A DNA stretch of 64,000 nucleotides, from positions 3,926,529 to 3,990,528 of the forward strand of contig JAVLUZ010000154.1 in NCBI GenBank assembly GCA_036768485.1. The letters are read 5' to 3'. The stretch comes from Mermis nigrescens. Taxonomy: Eukaryota; Nematoda; Enoplea; Mermithida; Mermithidae. The notes beneath the pieces were generated by a model. The model was not told where the DNA came from. It saw nothing but the letters and a program-made list of their open reading frames with translations, and did not search any database. Position 1 is the stretch's first letter. Every line of letters begins with the position of its first letter. Made by a program: the position numbers and the translations under genes. This document shows, piece by piece, positions 19,905 to 28,730 of the stretch.

Positions 19905-20343
19905 ATGATTTTTCAACATCCTTTCACCTGCCTTGTCTCAGAGCCAACAAAATCGGGCAAAACAACGTTTGTTAGGCGACTGATTTGATACTAAAATTAA
20001 AAAGATTTGGTGGTGCTTCGCATAAAACCAACCGCTTTATAAGAAAATCGATCATGTGTCATTTATAGAGGGGCTTCCTGATTTTAGTTACTTTAAGCAG
20101 TTCAGCCCTACACCACAACTTTTGATACTCGATGATTTAATGCAAGAGAGTAAAGGTAATGCTCAAATTGTACAACTATTCACAAGGAGTTGTCATAATT
20201 GGAATATTAGCATCATTCACATTGTACAAAACGCTTTCTTCGAAGGTCTCAGAACATCGCGTATAAACTCGGATTATATTGTTTTATTTAAAAATCCTGC
20301 TGATCAGCTACAAGCACAAATGCTGTCTAGGCAGCTTTACTGA
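19905..20343 (+). pseudogene. A32-like packaging ATPase of Polintons, broken, in the palindrome centre
   Basis: Starts M-I-F-Q-H-P-F-T-C-L-V with a Walker A-like P-T-K-S-G-K-T-T-F, where the usual leading Gly is Glu. A TGA follows at 19986. The frame resumes from 20056 with F-I-E-G-L-P-D-F and the Walker B L-L-I-L-D-D-L-M, then F-T-R-S-C-H-N-W-N-I-S and Y-I-V-L-F-K-N-P-A-D ending Q-M-L-S-R-Q-L-Y. This order is that of FtsK/HerA-type viral and Polinton genome-packaging ATPases. The segment between Walker A and B is shortened. It is present once only, because it lies in the unique centre. Confidence 0.85.
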
Positions 20344-20708
20344 TTTTCAGATCGGGTAAAAGTGTATGCGTTGGAGCTAAAACTATACAAGAAGGCGAAA
20401 ATACGATAAAGGCATTCATCCAAATACTAAAGATGGAGAATTCAATGTTGAAAATAAAGCCTGAGCTTTTTGTCGGCTCGGCTAACTTGGGATTTCGCAT
20501 TGATCTTTGTAAATTTTATGAGATGGTAAATGGGAAATGCATGTACGAAGTAGAATTGTTTCCTGGTTTAGTATACAAATTTCAAAATGTAACATTTTTG
20601 CTCTTTACAAGCGGAAAAATGATTCTCACAGGTGCAAAACACAAGCGAGAGTTGCATATAGCATATAAAATAGTCTCAACAATGCTTGAACAATGCCAAA
20701 TTAAATGA
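20337..20708 (+). pseudogene. TBP homologue truncated in repeat 1 (right arm)
   Basis: Open frame of 123 codons joined directly to the ATPase relic in another frame. It starts L-L-I-F-R-S-G-K-S-V-C-V-G-A-K, the end of TBP repeat 1, and runs without the 42-bp insert through the whole of repeat 2 (E-L-F-P-G-L-V-Y; F-T-S-G-K-M-I-L-T-G-A-K). The first ~55 codons were lost at the palindrome junction. From the internal ATG at 20433 a 91-residue single-repeat protein could be made. It shows that TBP repeat 2 is intact in both arms. Confidence 0.8.
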
Positions 20709-20942
20709 TAATTTTCCAAACTTTACAAGAAATTTTCCAAACTTTACAAAAAATTTTCCAAACTTTACAAAAAAATTTCCGAACTTTACAAAAAATTTTC
20801 CAAAGTCTGCAAAATTCCTATGCTTAAGCACACAAAATTAATTCCAAACTCTGCAAAAAATTTTCCAAACTTTACAAAAAAATTTCCAAACTTTACAAAA
20901 AAATTTCCAAACTTTACAAAAAATTTTCCAAACTCCGCAATA
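20708..20942. repeat. Tandem TTTCCAAACTTTAC repeats (right arm)
   Basis: Inverted counterpart of 19075-19303; about ten units with one CTTAAGCACAC interruption shared by both arms. Confidence 0.85.
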
Positions 20943-21261
20943 CTTTATATTAAAACCTTAGACATGGATGAGATTAGGTGCTCGTCTACGTGTGTGGTGC
21001 AAAGGTTTGCAAAATAAAATTTGGCCTCGGGACTTAGAAATTCCCATAATTTAAATAATGTGTAAAATATCGCCCTTTTTTTCGTTTTCTGATATACTTT
21101 GAGAAGCTCAACATGGCATTCTCATCAAATTCCAGCAATGTTTGCTTATATTGCTCGCTCATTTTTGGCCAAAAATAATCTCCAATTGCATCATCAGACA
21201 AGTAAGTGTATTGTGACAAACGATGCAACATATGATCGAAAAAACATCGGCTGATCTCCAT
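20943..21261 (-). pseudogene. Unknown Polinton-type ORF (right-arm copy), frameshifted
   Basis: M-E-I-S-R-C-F-F start at 21261. Identical in most residues to the left copy, but the frame shifts near 21080 (K-R-K-K-G instead of K-R-L-K-K-G). Confidence 0.5.
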
Positions 21262-21298
21262 TTTTGCCTTTAATTGGAAATACAGAATTACTTACTAT

Positions 21299-22434
21299 TT
21301 ATAACTTTATTAGGTTCGAGACCCAGGAATCAAACTTTTCTGGGTACCCTCGCCACCGTACTAAATAATTAGTTTTATTGCCTTTCTTACGTGTTTTCAA
21401 AATCTTTTCAATTACATACAAATTGTCAGTTTTTGTTTCAATTTTTTGCAATTCAGGCTCATAAAAAATACCCTCGACTCTTTCGCCCATTTGGTCTTCT
21501 AGAACATAAACGGATGGGGTTCGAGCATATCTTTATTTAATTACGAAAAACTCCTCTGTCCAGTTGGGCCAAAATCCTTTTTCAAAAGTGCGCTTAACTT
21601 TACTCAGTCGGACTTTATCGCCAATATTAAATTTAAAGACAACGTTCTGTTTATCAATTCTAAATGCTCTATTCAAGATGTCCGTCTCATTTTTTACGGT
21701 CACATTAGCTGGCGATGTACCTATCGTACGATGCTTAGAGTGATTATAATTTTTTATCAAGTCGAGTAATATGTCAATATATTTATACGAATTACTCTTT
21801 GTGAAGTACCGCCACATACGTTCTTTAAGCGTGCGATTAAAACGTTCAACTATTGCTAGCTTTTGTTTCGCTTCTGGTCGTGAGAAAATCGATAGATTCA
21901 GATTTTAGAAATTTCTGGAACTCCTTGTTTGTAAATTCGGTCCCTGCGTCCGTTTGCAGCTTGTACGGTTTTCGATTAGATGAATTTAAAATGCTTTGAA
22001 AAGCGGTCAGAACATCTTTTGAACTTTTAGATTTTAGAGGAAGAGACCATGCGTATTTTGAAAAAATGTCTATGCAATTAAAGAGATACTTAAAATTATC
22101 ATTATGCTTCGCTGAAGATTGAAGATCTACAATATCACATTGCCATTGCTCATCAATGCTGCTTACTAATACTTTATTTCGTGAATAATGCTTGAGGACG
22201 GGTTTTGTGTAAAGTATAGGTGGGTTGCTTTTCTAGACAGGCACGTACTTGTTCTAATTTAACAGTCGGGCGAATCTTTTGAATCGAGTGTAAAGTTGAT
22301 TAACGCCAGTGTATCCACTTTGTGGATTGTGGCACAGTTTCTTAAGTATTTTATTCATTCTTTAACAATTTTTAGCATTCCATCTATTTATAAACAACAT
22401 TCCTAGTTTTTGGATTCTTACCATCTTTAATGCA
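21299..22434 (-). pseudogene. int: Polinton integrase with chromodomain (right arm)
   Basis: Mirror of 17589-18713. The chromodomain frame (21299-21490) and the C-terminal half of the core (21533-21817) are open; a frameshift near 21880 separates them from the first catalytic acid. The codon that is TAG in the left arm is TGG here, while the TAA before the chromodomain is shared. Each arm therefore carries its own lesions. Confidence 0.8.
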
Positions 22435-22490
22435 ATAATTTTGTCTATAAATAAGGGTCAAGCAGTATTTGTTATAGTTTTCCTCAAAAA

Positions 22491-23158
22491 TGATCAATTT
22501 TTGAAGTAAGCGAATACTCATTCACTTCTGTTCGTAGGTTTAAGTCAGCTGCAAGTACATTTCGATCAAAGCTCAAACCTTGATGACTGTCCTGATATTG
22601 AAGAGATGTTTGAGCAAGCTATCCAGCAGATACTCAAGCATTACCCCGCAGACAGTCTGATAGGTCTAGAAATCAAACATTCATGCCTTGAATTCCCTGT
22701 ATTAGTTCCATTTACTCAGCGTCAGTATCTGAACACCAACAAAGTTTTTAGTATTATTGAAAATATAGCACAGTCCAGTAAGGAGCTTAGGTTTGACAAA
22801 GATATGATCTTCAAGGTAGTCGTAGTAAATAAGAAACCACAATGGGGCAGAGGAGCGTACATTAAAATTGCATCGTGGATAATTTATCACTTCCTCGATA
22901 GCAGGAATAGCAAGTTGGACAATAGCCCAAAATGGGAGTCTATTAGGAAAGGCGATAAAGGGCGACATTGTTTACAAAAGCAGCTTGCTCTAGACTTAAT
23001 GCACAAAGCTGATCTTAACACTGATAAAGAAAAAAATACGGTCTTGATGCTGTTGAAAAAATTCAAAACGTTCTGGTACCTGACTACCAAATTAAAGTTT
23101 ACTCGACAATATTCGTTTTGCGAAGGGCCAAGGCCATCAAAATAATTAATTTGCACGG
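22491..23158 (+). pseudogene. polB: Polinton DNA polymerase B N-terminal fragment (right arm)
   Basis: Counterpart of 16809-17525, broken soon after its start (stop after M-I-N-F) and again near 22890 and 23030. The longest frame (22606-23145) keeps L-E-F-P-V-L-V-P-F and N-K-V-F-S-I-I-E-N. Confidence 0.7.
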
Positions 23159-23299
23159 ATAATCATCGCTACGACCTGATGACGAAATAGCTGACTACTT
23201 TCGTAAACTAACTATAAAGGCTATAGTGAACGCAGGCGCTTGTGGAGGTGGCGTTTGTGGAGGTGGCGCTTGTGGACTCCCACAGGGACTGCTACCCCC

Positions 23300-23346
<47 letters not shown>

Positions 23347-24309
23347 ACAATGTTGTTTCGGAACAAATTCTTCCGGAACCAACTGTTACTGTAAAAAATG
23401 AAGCTGATGCATAAACATTCTAAAATTGTAGGAAAAAACTTTTTCCCTAAGCTTGTTTTACACTACTCTTACACTTTACACTAGCTTTACACTTTACACT
23501 AGTCCCCCCAAAATACAACAATACTTTACCACTCACCCACAACTTATATTGCCTTTGTTTCGAACAAAGCTGTTTCCGAACCAGCTGTTACTGTAAAAAA
23601 ATCGATAAAATGCGGAGGAACCCCTTTTCAGGACCCCGCTTCATTTGCGCCCTGGCGCGACCTTGATTTTGGGCCAGGGCGCAGATTTGCCTCGTCCACC
23701 GCCCTCAAGCCACCCGTCATCCTATGCTACAACACAGGCTCTGGTTTGTCCAGGCAGGTCAGACTCCTATGCTATAACACTACAACGCTATAAGACATGA
23801 GTCTAGGGTGGCAACTGAAAAAGCAGTGTAATCGGCATACTCTAGGTTACGCGCTGAAATTCTGTACATAGCACAGCTAACGTCTATACATCATTTCCTG
23901 AAAATTTGAACAAAATCCGGCCATTACTTCTTAAGTCATAAAAGTGTAAACTAATGCTGGTATACTGTAGGTGCTCCCTCAAATTTTTGTAGTAGTTTGC
24001 TAAGAAGGTTCATCCAACCCTAAAATTTCAGCCTAATCCGACTACTGGTTCTTGATTTATAGTTATATAAAGTTTTTTCCTAGGAAATTACCCCATGGAA
24101 ATTTCCCCCAGGGAAATTTCCCTTTCCCTGGCCCTGGGCCCCTGGCCCTTGCTTGGTGCAAGCCCCTCCCTCCCTATGCAACAACACAGCCTATGCTAGC
24201 AGCATTGCGCCCTGGAGAAAGCCAGGGCGCAGATTCCTGAGCCCTCCGCCTATGCTATAACAGTACAACGCTATAAGATAAGGTCCTAGGGGGCCACGGT
24301 ATACTACTT
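23159..24309. repeat. Outer terminal region of the right arm
   Basis: Non-coding mirror of 15647-16808: a (CA)n tract at 23302-23344, tandem units at about 23810-24060, GC-rich GGCCCTGGGCCCCTGGCCCT, ending GGTATACTACTT at the gap. Confidence 0.75.
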
Positions 24310-24496
24310 NNNNNNNNNNNNNNNNNNNNNNNNNNNNNNNNNNNNNNNNNNNNNNNNNNNNNNNNNNNNNNNNNNNNNNNNNNNNNNNNNNNNNNNNNNN
24401 NNNNNNNNNNNNNNNNNNNNNNNNNNNNNNNNNNNNNNNNNNNNNNNNNNNNNNNNNNNNNNNNNNNNNNNNNNNNNNNNNNNNNNNNNNNNNNNN
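24310..24496. other. Assembly gap (N)
   Basis: 187 undetermined bases directly after the right terminus of element 2, so its target duplication and the link to element 3 are unknown. Confidence 0.99.
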
Positions 24497-24559
24497 TTAC
24501 ATTAGCCTGCTTTTTATTACTATCATTTTATAATCTACTGGTACTTGTACCAATATTTA

Positions 24560-24835
24560 TAACCATTCTCACAAAAAATGTTCAAACTTTACAAAAAATG
24601 TTCCAAACTTTACAAAATGTTCCAAACTTTACAAAGTGTTCCAAACTTTACAAAAAACGTTCCAAACTTTACAAAAATGTTCCAAACTTTACAAAAGAAA
24701 TGTTCCAAACTTTGCAAAAAATGTTCCAAACTTTACAAACTTCTATGTTATAACATATAAGATGTGTTCCAAACTTTACAAAAAAATGTTCAAACTTTAC
24801 AAAAATGTTCCAAACTTTACAAAAATGTTGTGCCC
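24560..24835. repeat. Tandem TTCCAAACTTTACAAAAA repeats after the gap
   Basis: About twelve units, same family as 19075-19303 and 20708-20942. Frames reading through them are repeat translations. Confidence 0.85.
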
Positions 24836-25019
24836 ATTGCTCAATGTCCGACCCACACCACAAAGGAGGTTGGCACAATGGTGGGTCATATTTTTTTCAG
24901 TAATATATATTAAATCGTAACTTCAGAACTCTAACCAAGTGCCCGGTTCAGAGAAATATAAGGCGCCCTGTTGCTACAATCAAAAAGAAAAAACACTGAA
25001 AAATCAAATTTAAAACCAG

Positions 25020-25372
25020 TATTATGGTTTCATATGTCTAGTGGGACTGTCAATATGCCATCCGAGAATACTTTCTTTCAATGTATAGGTACAGCAGTCC
25101 TGCTTCTCCTGGATGTACGTCCACATGTGATTATCCGGTTGCATCCTGAATCCTATGTTTCTACCTCCTTGTGCTTCATGAGAATCCAGCACATGAGTAT
25201 ACTGATCAAAGGATAACAGTCTACTTTCTTCATTAATCCTTTACTGCTGATTTTCATATTTTCGCTTAGGTCATCAACAGCAATACATGTTTTTGTAGCC
25301 AAACAGCACCTTTACCAGCTGTTCCTCGAAACTCACTCTTTCAATAAACCAGGAGTTCGTTTAGTGGCCTTT
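25020..25372 (-). pseudogene. Decayed unknown Polinton-type gene
   Basis: Three consecutive minus-strand frames read as one broken protein: W-F-I-E-R-V-S-F-E-E-Q-L-V-K-V, then V-D-D-L-S-E-N-M-K-I-S-S-K, then D-Q-Y-T-H-V-L-D-S-H-E-A-Q ending T-R-H-M-K-P. Not recognised; a capsid or accessory protein is possible from context only. Confidence 0.35.
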
Positions 25373-25715
25373 TGTTGTTACAAACTACTTTTTATACATT
25401 TCCTCAAATTCGCCCTGTTTTTGAGCCTGGGCGTACAAGTGATGGGCACCGAGAAACCCGTTTTTGAATCGTAATATAATTTTTAAATGCTTTATTCCTT
25501 TTTTCATTGTACTGAAAAACTCTTATCAATATTTATACATGTCAACACGTCTAAGCGCGCCTGACGTTTTAAGCGTGATCATAGTTTATCGTTATTTATT
25601 CATTTACAGTACAAGTAACTTTACGCATGATCATATTCTCATACAAATTTTCCCACATATTTTTCGCATTTGCATTAAAATGACATACAATCCGTGCAGT
25701 ATTTCATTTTTGTGA

Positions 25716-25928
25716 TTAACGACACAATCTTTTAAAAATAAGGCGAATGTCCAAAATGCGTTTTTTGTCTTCGCTTTTTCTTTTTTCCTTAAAGGCTTCG
25801 TCCAATTGGCTCCAAAAACAGGTGCCTATATTCTGCACGTTATGGTTGCTGACGAATCGAATAGTTGCTCATGTGATGAGTTTATTAAGACAAAAATGGT
25901 GGTAAGCTAGTTCGCCGGGTGATGCCAT
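25716..25928 (-). pseudogene. Small unknown gene with one internal stop
   Basis: ATG at 25928 (M-A-S-P-G-E-L-A-Y-H-H), TGA after 19 codons, then open to TAA (W-S-Q-L-D-E-A-F-K-E-K-R-K-S). It lies downstream of the extended CTATAAATAGGAGTAG promoter on the same strand. No domain recognised. Confidence 0.35.
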
Positions 25929-25957
25929 TTTTTATCTTTCTGCATAATACCCACCTC

Positions 25958-25979
25958 TTTTTCTACTCCTATTTATAGA
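25958..25979 (-). promoter_or_regulatory. Extended CTATAAATAGGAGTAG promoter, minus strand
   Basis: The 22 bp including CTATAAATAGGAGTAG are identical to the plus-strand copy at 26389-26410 and about 30 bp upstream of the first ATG of the small minus-strand gene. Confidence 0.6.
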
Positions 25980-26073
25980 CTTTAGGCACTCGATTTCACC
26001 TTCGTCCCCAATCTCTTCTTCTATGTACCGCTTAATAATGCGACTGCCTGCCTCTTGCATGGCACAATTATAC

Positions 26074-26307
26074 TCACAACATCTGACACATTTGAAGATT
26101 CATGTACCATCTACCCCCATTAGTTTCAAAAAAATCTTTTTCTGATGAGTTCTTTTGGCAAAAATAACACAATTTGAACCATGAGCGTACGTAATCCGCT
26201 CTAAATTTCGCCAAGATTCCATTTGAATGGGGGCCTGATAGACCGCCCGTACGGCTTCTTCTCTTGTTAAACAAAAGTTGTTTTTTCAGTTCCTTAACTT
26301 CTTCCAT
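26074..26307 (-). CDS. Unknown 77-residue basic protein
   Basis: Starts M-E-E-V-K-E-L-K-K-Q and contains R-R-S-R-T-G-G and a Cys pair (C-Y-F-C). The upstream GTTTATAAATACG at about 26344-26354 lies about 40 bp before the start. Possibly a C-terminally truncated gene; no family recognised. Confidence 0.4.
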   Translation of the reverse strand: MEEVKELKKQLLFNKRRSRTGGLSGPHSNGILAKFRADYVRSWFKLCYFCQKNSSEKDFFETNGGRWYMNLQMCQML

Positions 26308-26388
26308 TTTTACGTTATACTATTTTTTTAAATCTTTTTTTCGTATTTATAAACTTGAGTGGACACGTTCCAGACCTATTTCCAGTCG

Positions 26389-26410
26389 GCTATAAATAGG
26401 AGTAGAAAAA
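26389..26410 (+). promoter_or_regulatory. Extended CTATAAATAGGAGTAG promoter, plus strand
   Basis: CTATAAATAG at 26390-26399, 29 bp before the ATG at 26428; a second exact copy of the longer block is on the other strand at 25958-25979. Confidence 0.6.
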
Positions 26411-26427
26411 GGAGTTTGTATCATATC

Positions 26428-26790
26428 ATGGAAAATGTCGGTTCACAATGACTGAATGGATTATTGCATCCAGCTGTTTAAGGATTACGTCAACAGGAAT
26501 TTGGGGCGTCGAGATGTGACCTTCAAACGGATTCAGCTTGGTGCAGACAAAGCTGCCCAGCGGCTTTTCATCAGCTAGCCGTTTGATATTGACCCGGCGT
26601 TGGCGGAACAAGTCCATTTGACAAATTTACTGCCAAAATTTTCAAACGAGGAATCACCATCAATGGCTACTTCACGCTGATTGGCTTTATGGGCCTGCTT
26701 GCAGACGTGCTTTGCAGGAATCGAATGGCATTGATGTGATGGTAGACTCGTTCAGGCTTTACTTCCAAAACAATTTAATTGCGTGGTTTG
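26428..26790 (+). pseudogene. Decayed unknown gene behind a CTATAAATAG box
   Basis: From ATG 26428, or the ATG at 26435 in another frame (M-S-V-H-N-D), a frame continues through three stops: D-Y-C-I-Q-L-F-K-D-Y-V-N-R, then F-D-I-D-P-A-L-A-E-Q-V. The three stops are TGA, TAG and TGA, all one step from TGG. A competing 63-codon minus-strand frame (26426-26617) overlaps; I prefer the plus strand because of the promoter. Confidence 0.35.
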
Positions 26791-26879
26791 CAATCAATAT
26801 GCTGCAGTAAAAATTACGTCGGATTTATTGAAGCATAATATAAACCCAACGGCCCTTTAAGGGCTATCATATTAACAGA

Positions 26880-27043
26880 AGTGATTGGTGGCATTGTGCT
26901 TATACTTATGAATATGAATAAAGTGCTCTATCTTTTTTGCTTGCAAGTATGGAGGATTACATTGAAGGTTAACTGCTGACATTGAATGTTACTGTATGTT
27001 TAATATTCTTGGAATTTATCATACTACTATTATACAGAAATTA
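26880..27043. other. AT-rich intergenic sequence
   Basis: AATAAA at about 26924 may be a poly(A) signal; otherwise nothing seen. Confidence 0.3.
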
Positions 27044-27051
27044 TAAATAAA
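27044..27051 (+). promoter_or_regulatory. TATAAATA box
   Basis: TATAAATA followed 22 bp later by the ATG at 27074, the same spacing class as the other boxes. Confidence 0.45.
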
Positions 27052-27073
27052 CATTCTTGTATCTATTGTAAAC

Positions 27074-27411
27074 ATGATTCTGCAAAAACGATTTACGAAC
27101 ACTTTCTTTTTCATGTCGTTCAAAAAGTTCAAAAAAGGCGGCACACTAGTTTTTCCAATATTGAAAAAACTGGAACTTTATTTTTGGCCCAAACTTAGTC
27201 GATGCGTGCCGTTACAAACTACAAACCGAAAACAGATGCATTCTGGTCAATCTCCTGTTTTTTAAAATTCATCACTGAAAACGGCTTTTGTAGAATCTCT
27301 GCGACTTATGGGACAAATTCAGCAACAAAAGGGCCGCAATTATTTTGCTATGCTCTTTGAGCGAAGCTTACTAGGCCACATAGATAAGATATTTAAATAA
27401 AAAGCGCAGCC
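27074..27411 (+). pseudogene. Unknown small gene, one stop
   Basis: M-I-L-Q-K-R-F to TAA at 27265 (63 codons, Lys/Phe-rich). A further open stretch (F-V-E-S-L-R-L-M-G-Q-I-Q-Q-Q-K-G-R) runs to TAA at 27411 and may be its continuation after a lesion. Not recognised. Confidence 0.35.
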
Positions 27412-27479
27412 CAGCAAAAACTCTTTTCTTCACACTCACTTTACACCGGCCTGCCTTTCCCATACTGTAACGCTGCACA

Positions 27480-27790
27480 CACTACAGCATAAGGGCCGAA
27501 TTTGAGTGGAACCGGCCTCTATCCTCCAACAATATGTACCCAAAAAACGGGAGGGGCTAGACTCATAAGCCGACCCTATGTCATAACACTGTACATGCTA
27601 TGTAAAGGAGCCCTGGTGGCGCTTGTGGACTCCCCCCCACAGGGACACTACCCCCAACACACACACACACTGCCAAATTATTGTTACCCCTTCCCAGCTA
27701 GGCTTACTGACAGGTTTGAGCATGTTTATTATAATTGATTATTAGTTATAAAAAATAAAATCTCCATAGGGTACTCACATCCATCCCTTT
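27480..27790. repeat. Terminal-region sequence shared with palindrome 2
   Basis: Contains GGTGGCGCTTGTGGACTCCC and CTACCCCCAACACACACA as at 23255-23320, and ACTCATAAGCCG.CCCTATGTC, which recurs at about 28560. No gene. Confidence 0.65.
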
Positions 27791-28330
27791 GTTGTCATCA
27801 TCTGAAAAAACCAGTGTAATCGACATACTGTAGGTTACGCGCTAAAATTTTGTACACAATGCATTACATTTATATATCTTACCCTGAAAATTTAAGCCCG
27901 ATCTGATCATTGGTTCTTGACTTATGACTATATCTGAAAAGAAAGTAAACCAAAATTGGCATACTGTACATTACATGCTCATATCAATAGGATAACACAT
28001 GCAACATATGTTCACCCGATCCTGAAAATTTGAGCTAAATACGCCCTATAGTTCTTGAAATATAGTGTTATATAAGAAAGTGTAAAGTAAATTGGTATAA
28101 TGTAGACTGCGCGCTGAAATTCTGTACACAGCATGCCTTGCTTATTTACGCCATATCCTGAAAATTTGAACAGAATCTGGCTAGTGGTTCTTGAGTTACG
28201 CAAAAGTGTAACAGTATGCTGGTACACTGTAGGTTGATCGTACACATTGTGTACATAACATGCCTGGCATACGTTCATCCTACCCTAAAAATTTGAGTTT
28301 AATCCGACTATTGACTCTTGAGTTAGAGCT
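27790..28330. repeat. Four ~135-bp tandem units
   Basis: Each unit has a GCATACTGTA-like block, CTGTACACA, CCTGAAAATTTGA and GGTTCTTGA. They are diverged copies of the units at 15885-16160 and 23810-24060. Confidence 0.7.
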
Positions 28331-28730
28331 CTTTGAATTTTTTCCCGGAGAGAATTTACCCTTCCCCTGGCCCTGGGCCCCTGGCCCTGGACTGAACGTG
28401 CCCCCTCCCTGGGCAGGCCCCCAACCTCGACCACAACTCTGGGCAGGCTCAGGCAGGCCCTACCCAGCCCATTTGCTCCCCTATCACTACCTCAATTTAG
28501 GGCCAGGGAGCAGATCTGCTAATAACTTTCATCATTGTATATGCTATATCACTGGGGCCAGACTCATAAGCCGGCCCTATGTCATAACACTGTACATGCT
28601 ATAACACCGGGGCCTGACTATGGCTGGAACCGGCCTCCTATCCTTAACCACTGCCTATTCTTGACCATTGCCTATCATAACCATTGCCTATCCTTAAGCA
28701 CACTATGCCGGACTCACACGTATAACTACT

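Larger units (their letters stand above)
15647..24309. mobile_element. Giant palindromic Polinton/Maverick-derived element 2
   Basis: Inverted arms 15647-19723 and 20329-24309 enclose a 605-bp unique centre. Termini are AGTAGTATACCGTGG. The right end runs directly into the N gap, so the target duplication cannot be checked. Each arm carries, from outside in: tandem repeats, a (GT)n tract, a protein-primed-type DNA polymerase B N-terminal fragment (outward), a DDE integrase with chromodomain (inward), an unknown ORF and a TBP homologue. The centre adds a packaging-ATPase relic. Polymerase, integrase and ATPase together define Polintons. The arms have diverged by point changes, a 42-bp indel and (GT)n length, so the palindrome is old. 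Capsid and protease genes are absent. Confidence 0.9.
20329..24309 (-). repeat. Right arm of palindrome 2
   Basis: Reverse complement of the left arm with scattered substitutions and indels. It begins at AGGCAGC (20329-20335) and stops at the N gap. Confidence 0.9.
24497..28730. mobile_element. Right part of a third Polinton-type element
   Basis: After the gap come the same TTCCAAACTTTACAAAA repeats as in element 2, then several short decayed genes with CTATAAATAG boxes. A terminal region follows that resembles element 2 (CCACAGGGAC..CTACCCCCAACACACA; GGCCCTGGGCCCCTGGCCCT; ~135-bp tandem units). The end at 28730 reads GTATAACTACT, the same AGTAGT terminus, and it abuts the middle of an LTR. 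The left half is missing or in the gap. No core Polinton gene is recognised in this part. Confidence 0.7.

Noticed and set aside
24578..24920. Repeat-encoded N-F-T-K peptide genes
   Set aside because: All frames of the AAACTTTAC array are open by chance of the repeat period; no start context or conserved frame.
26426..26617. 63-codon minus-strand frame as a gene
   Set aside because: Convergent with a promoter-bearing plus-strand frame and without its own box; kept only as an alternative.
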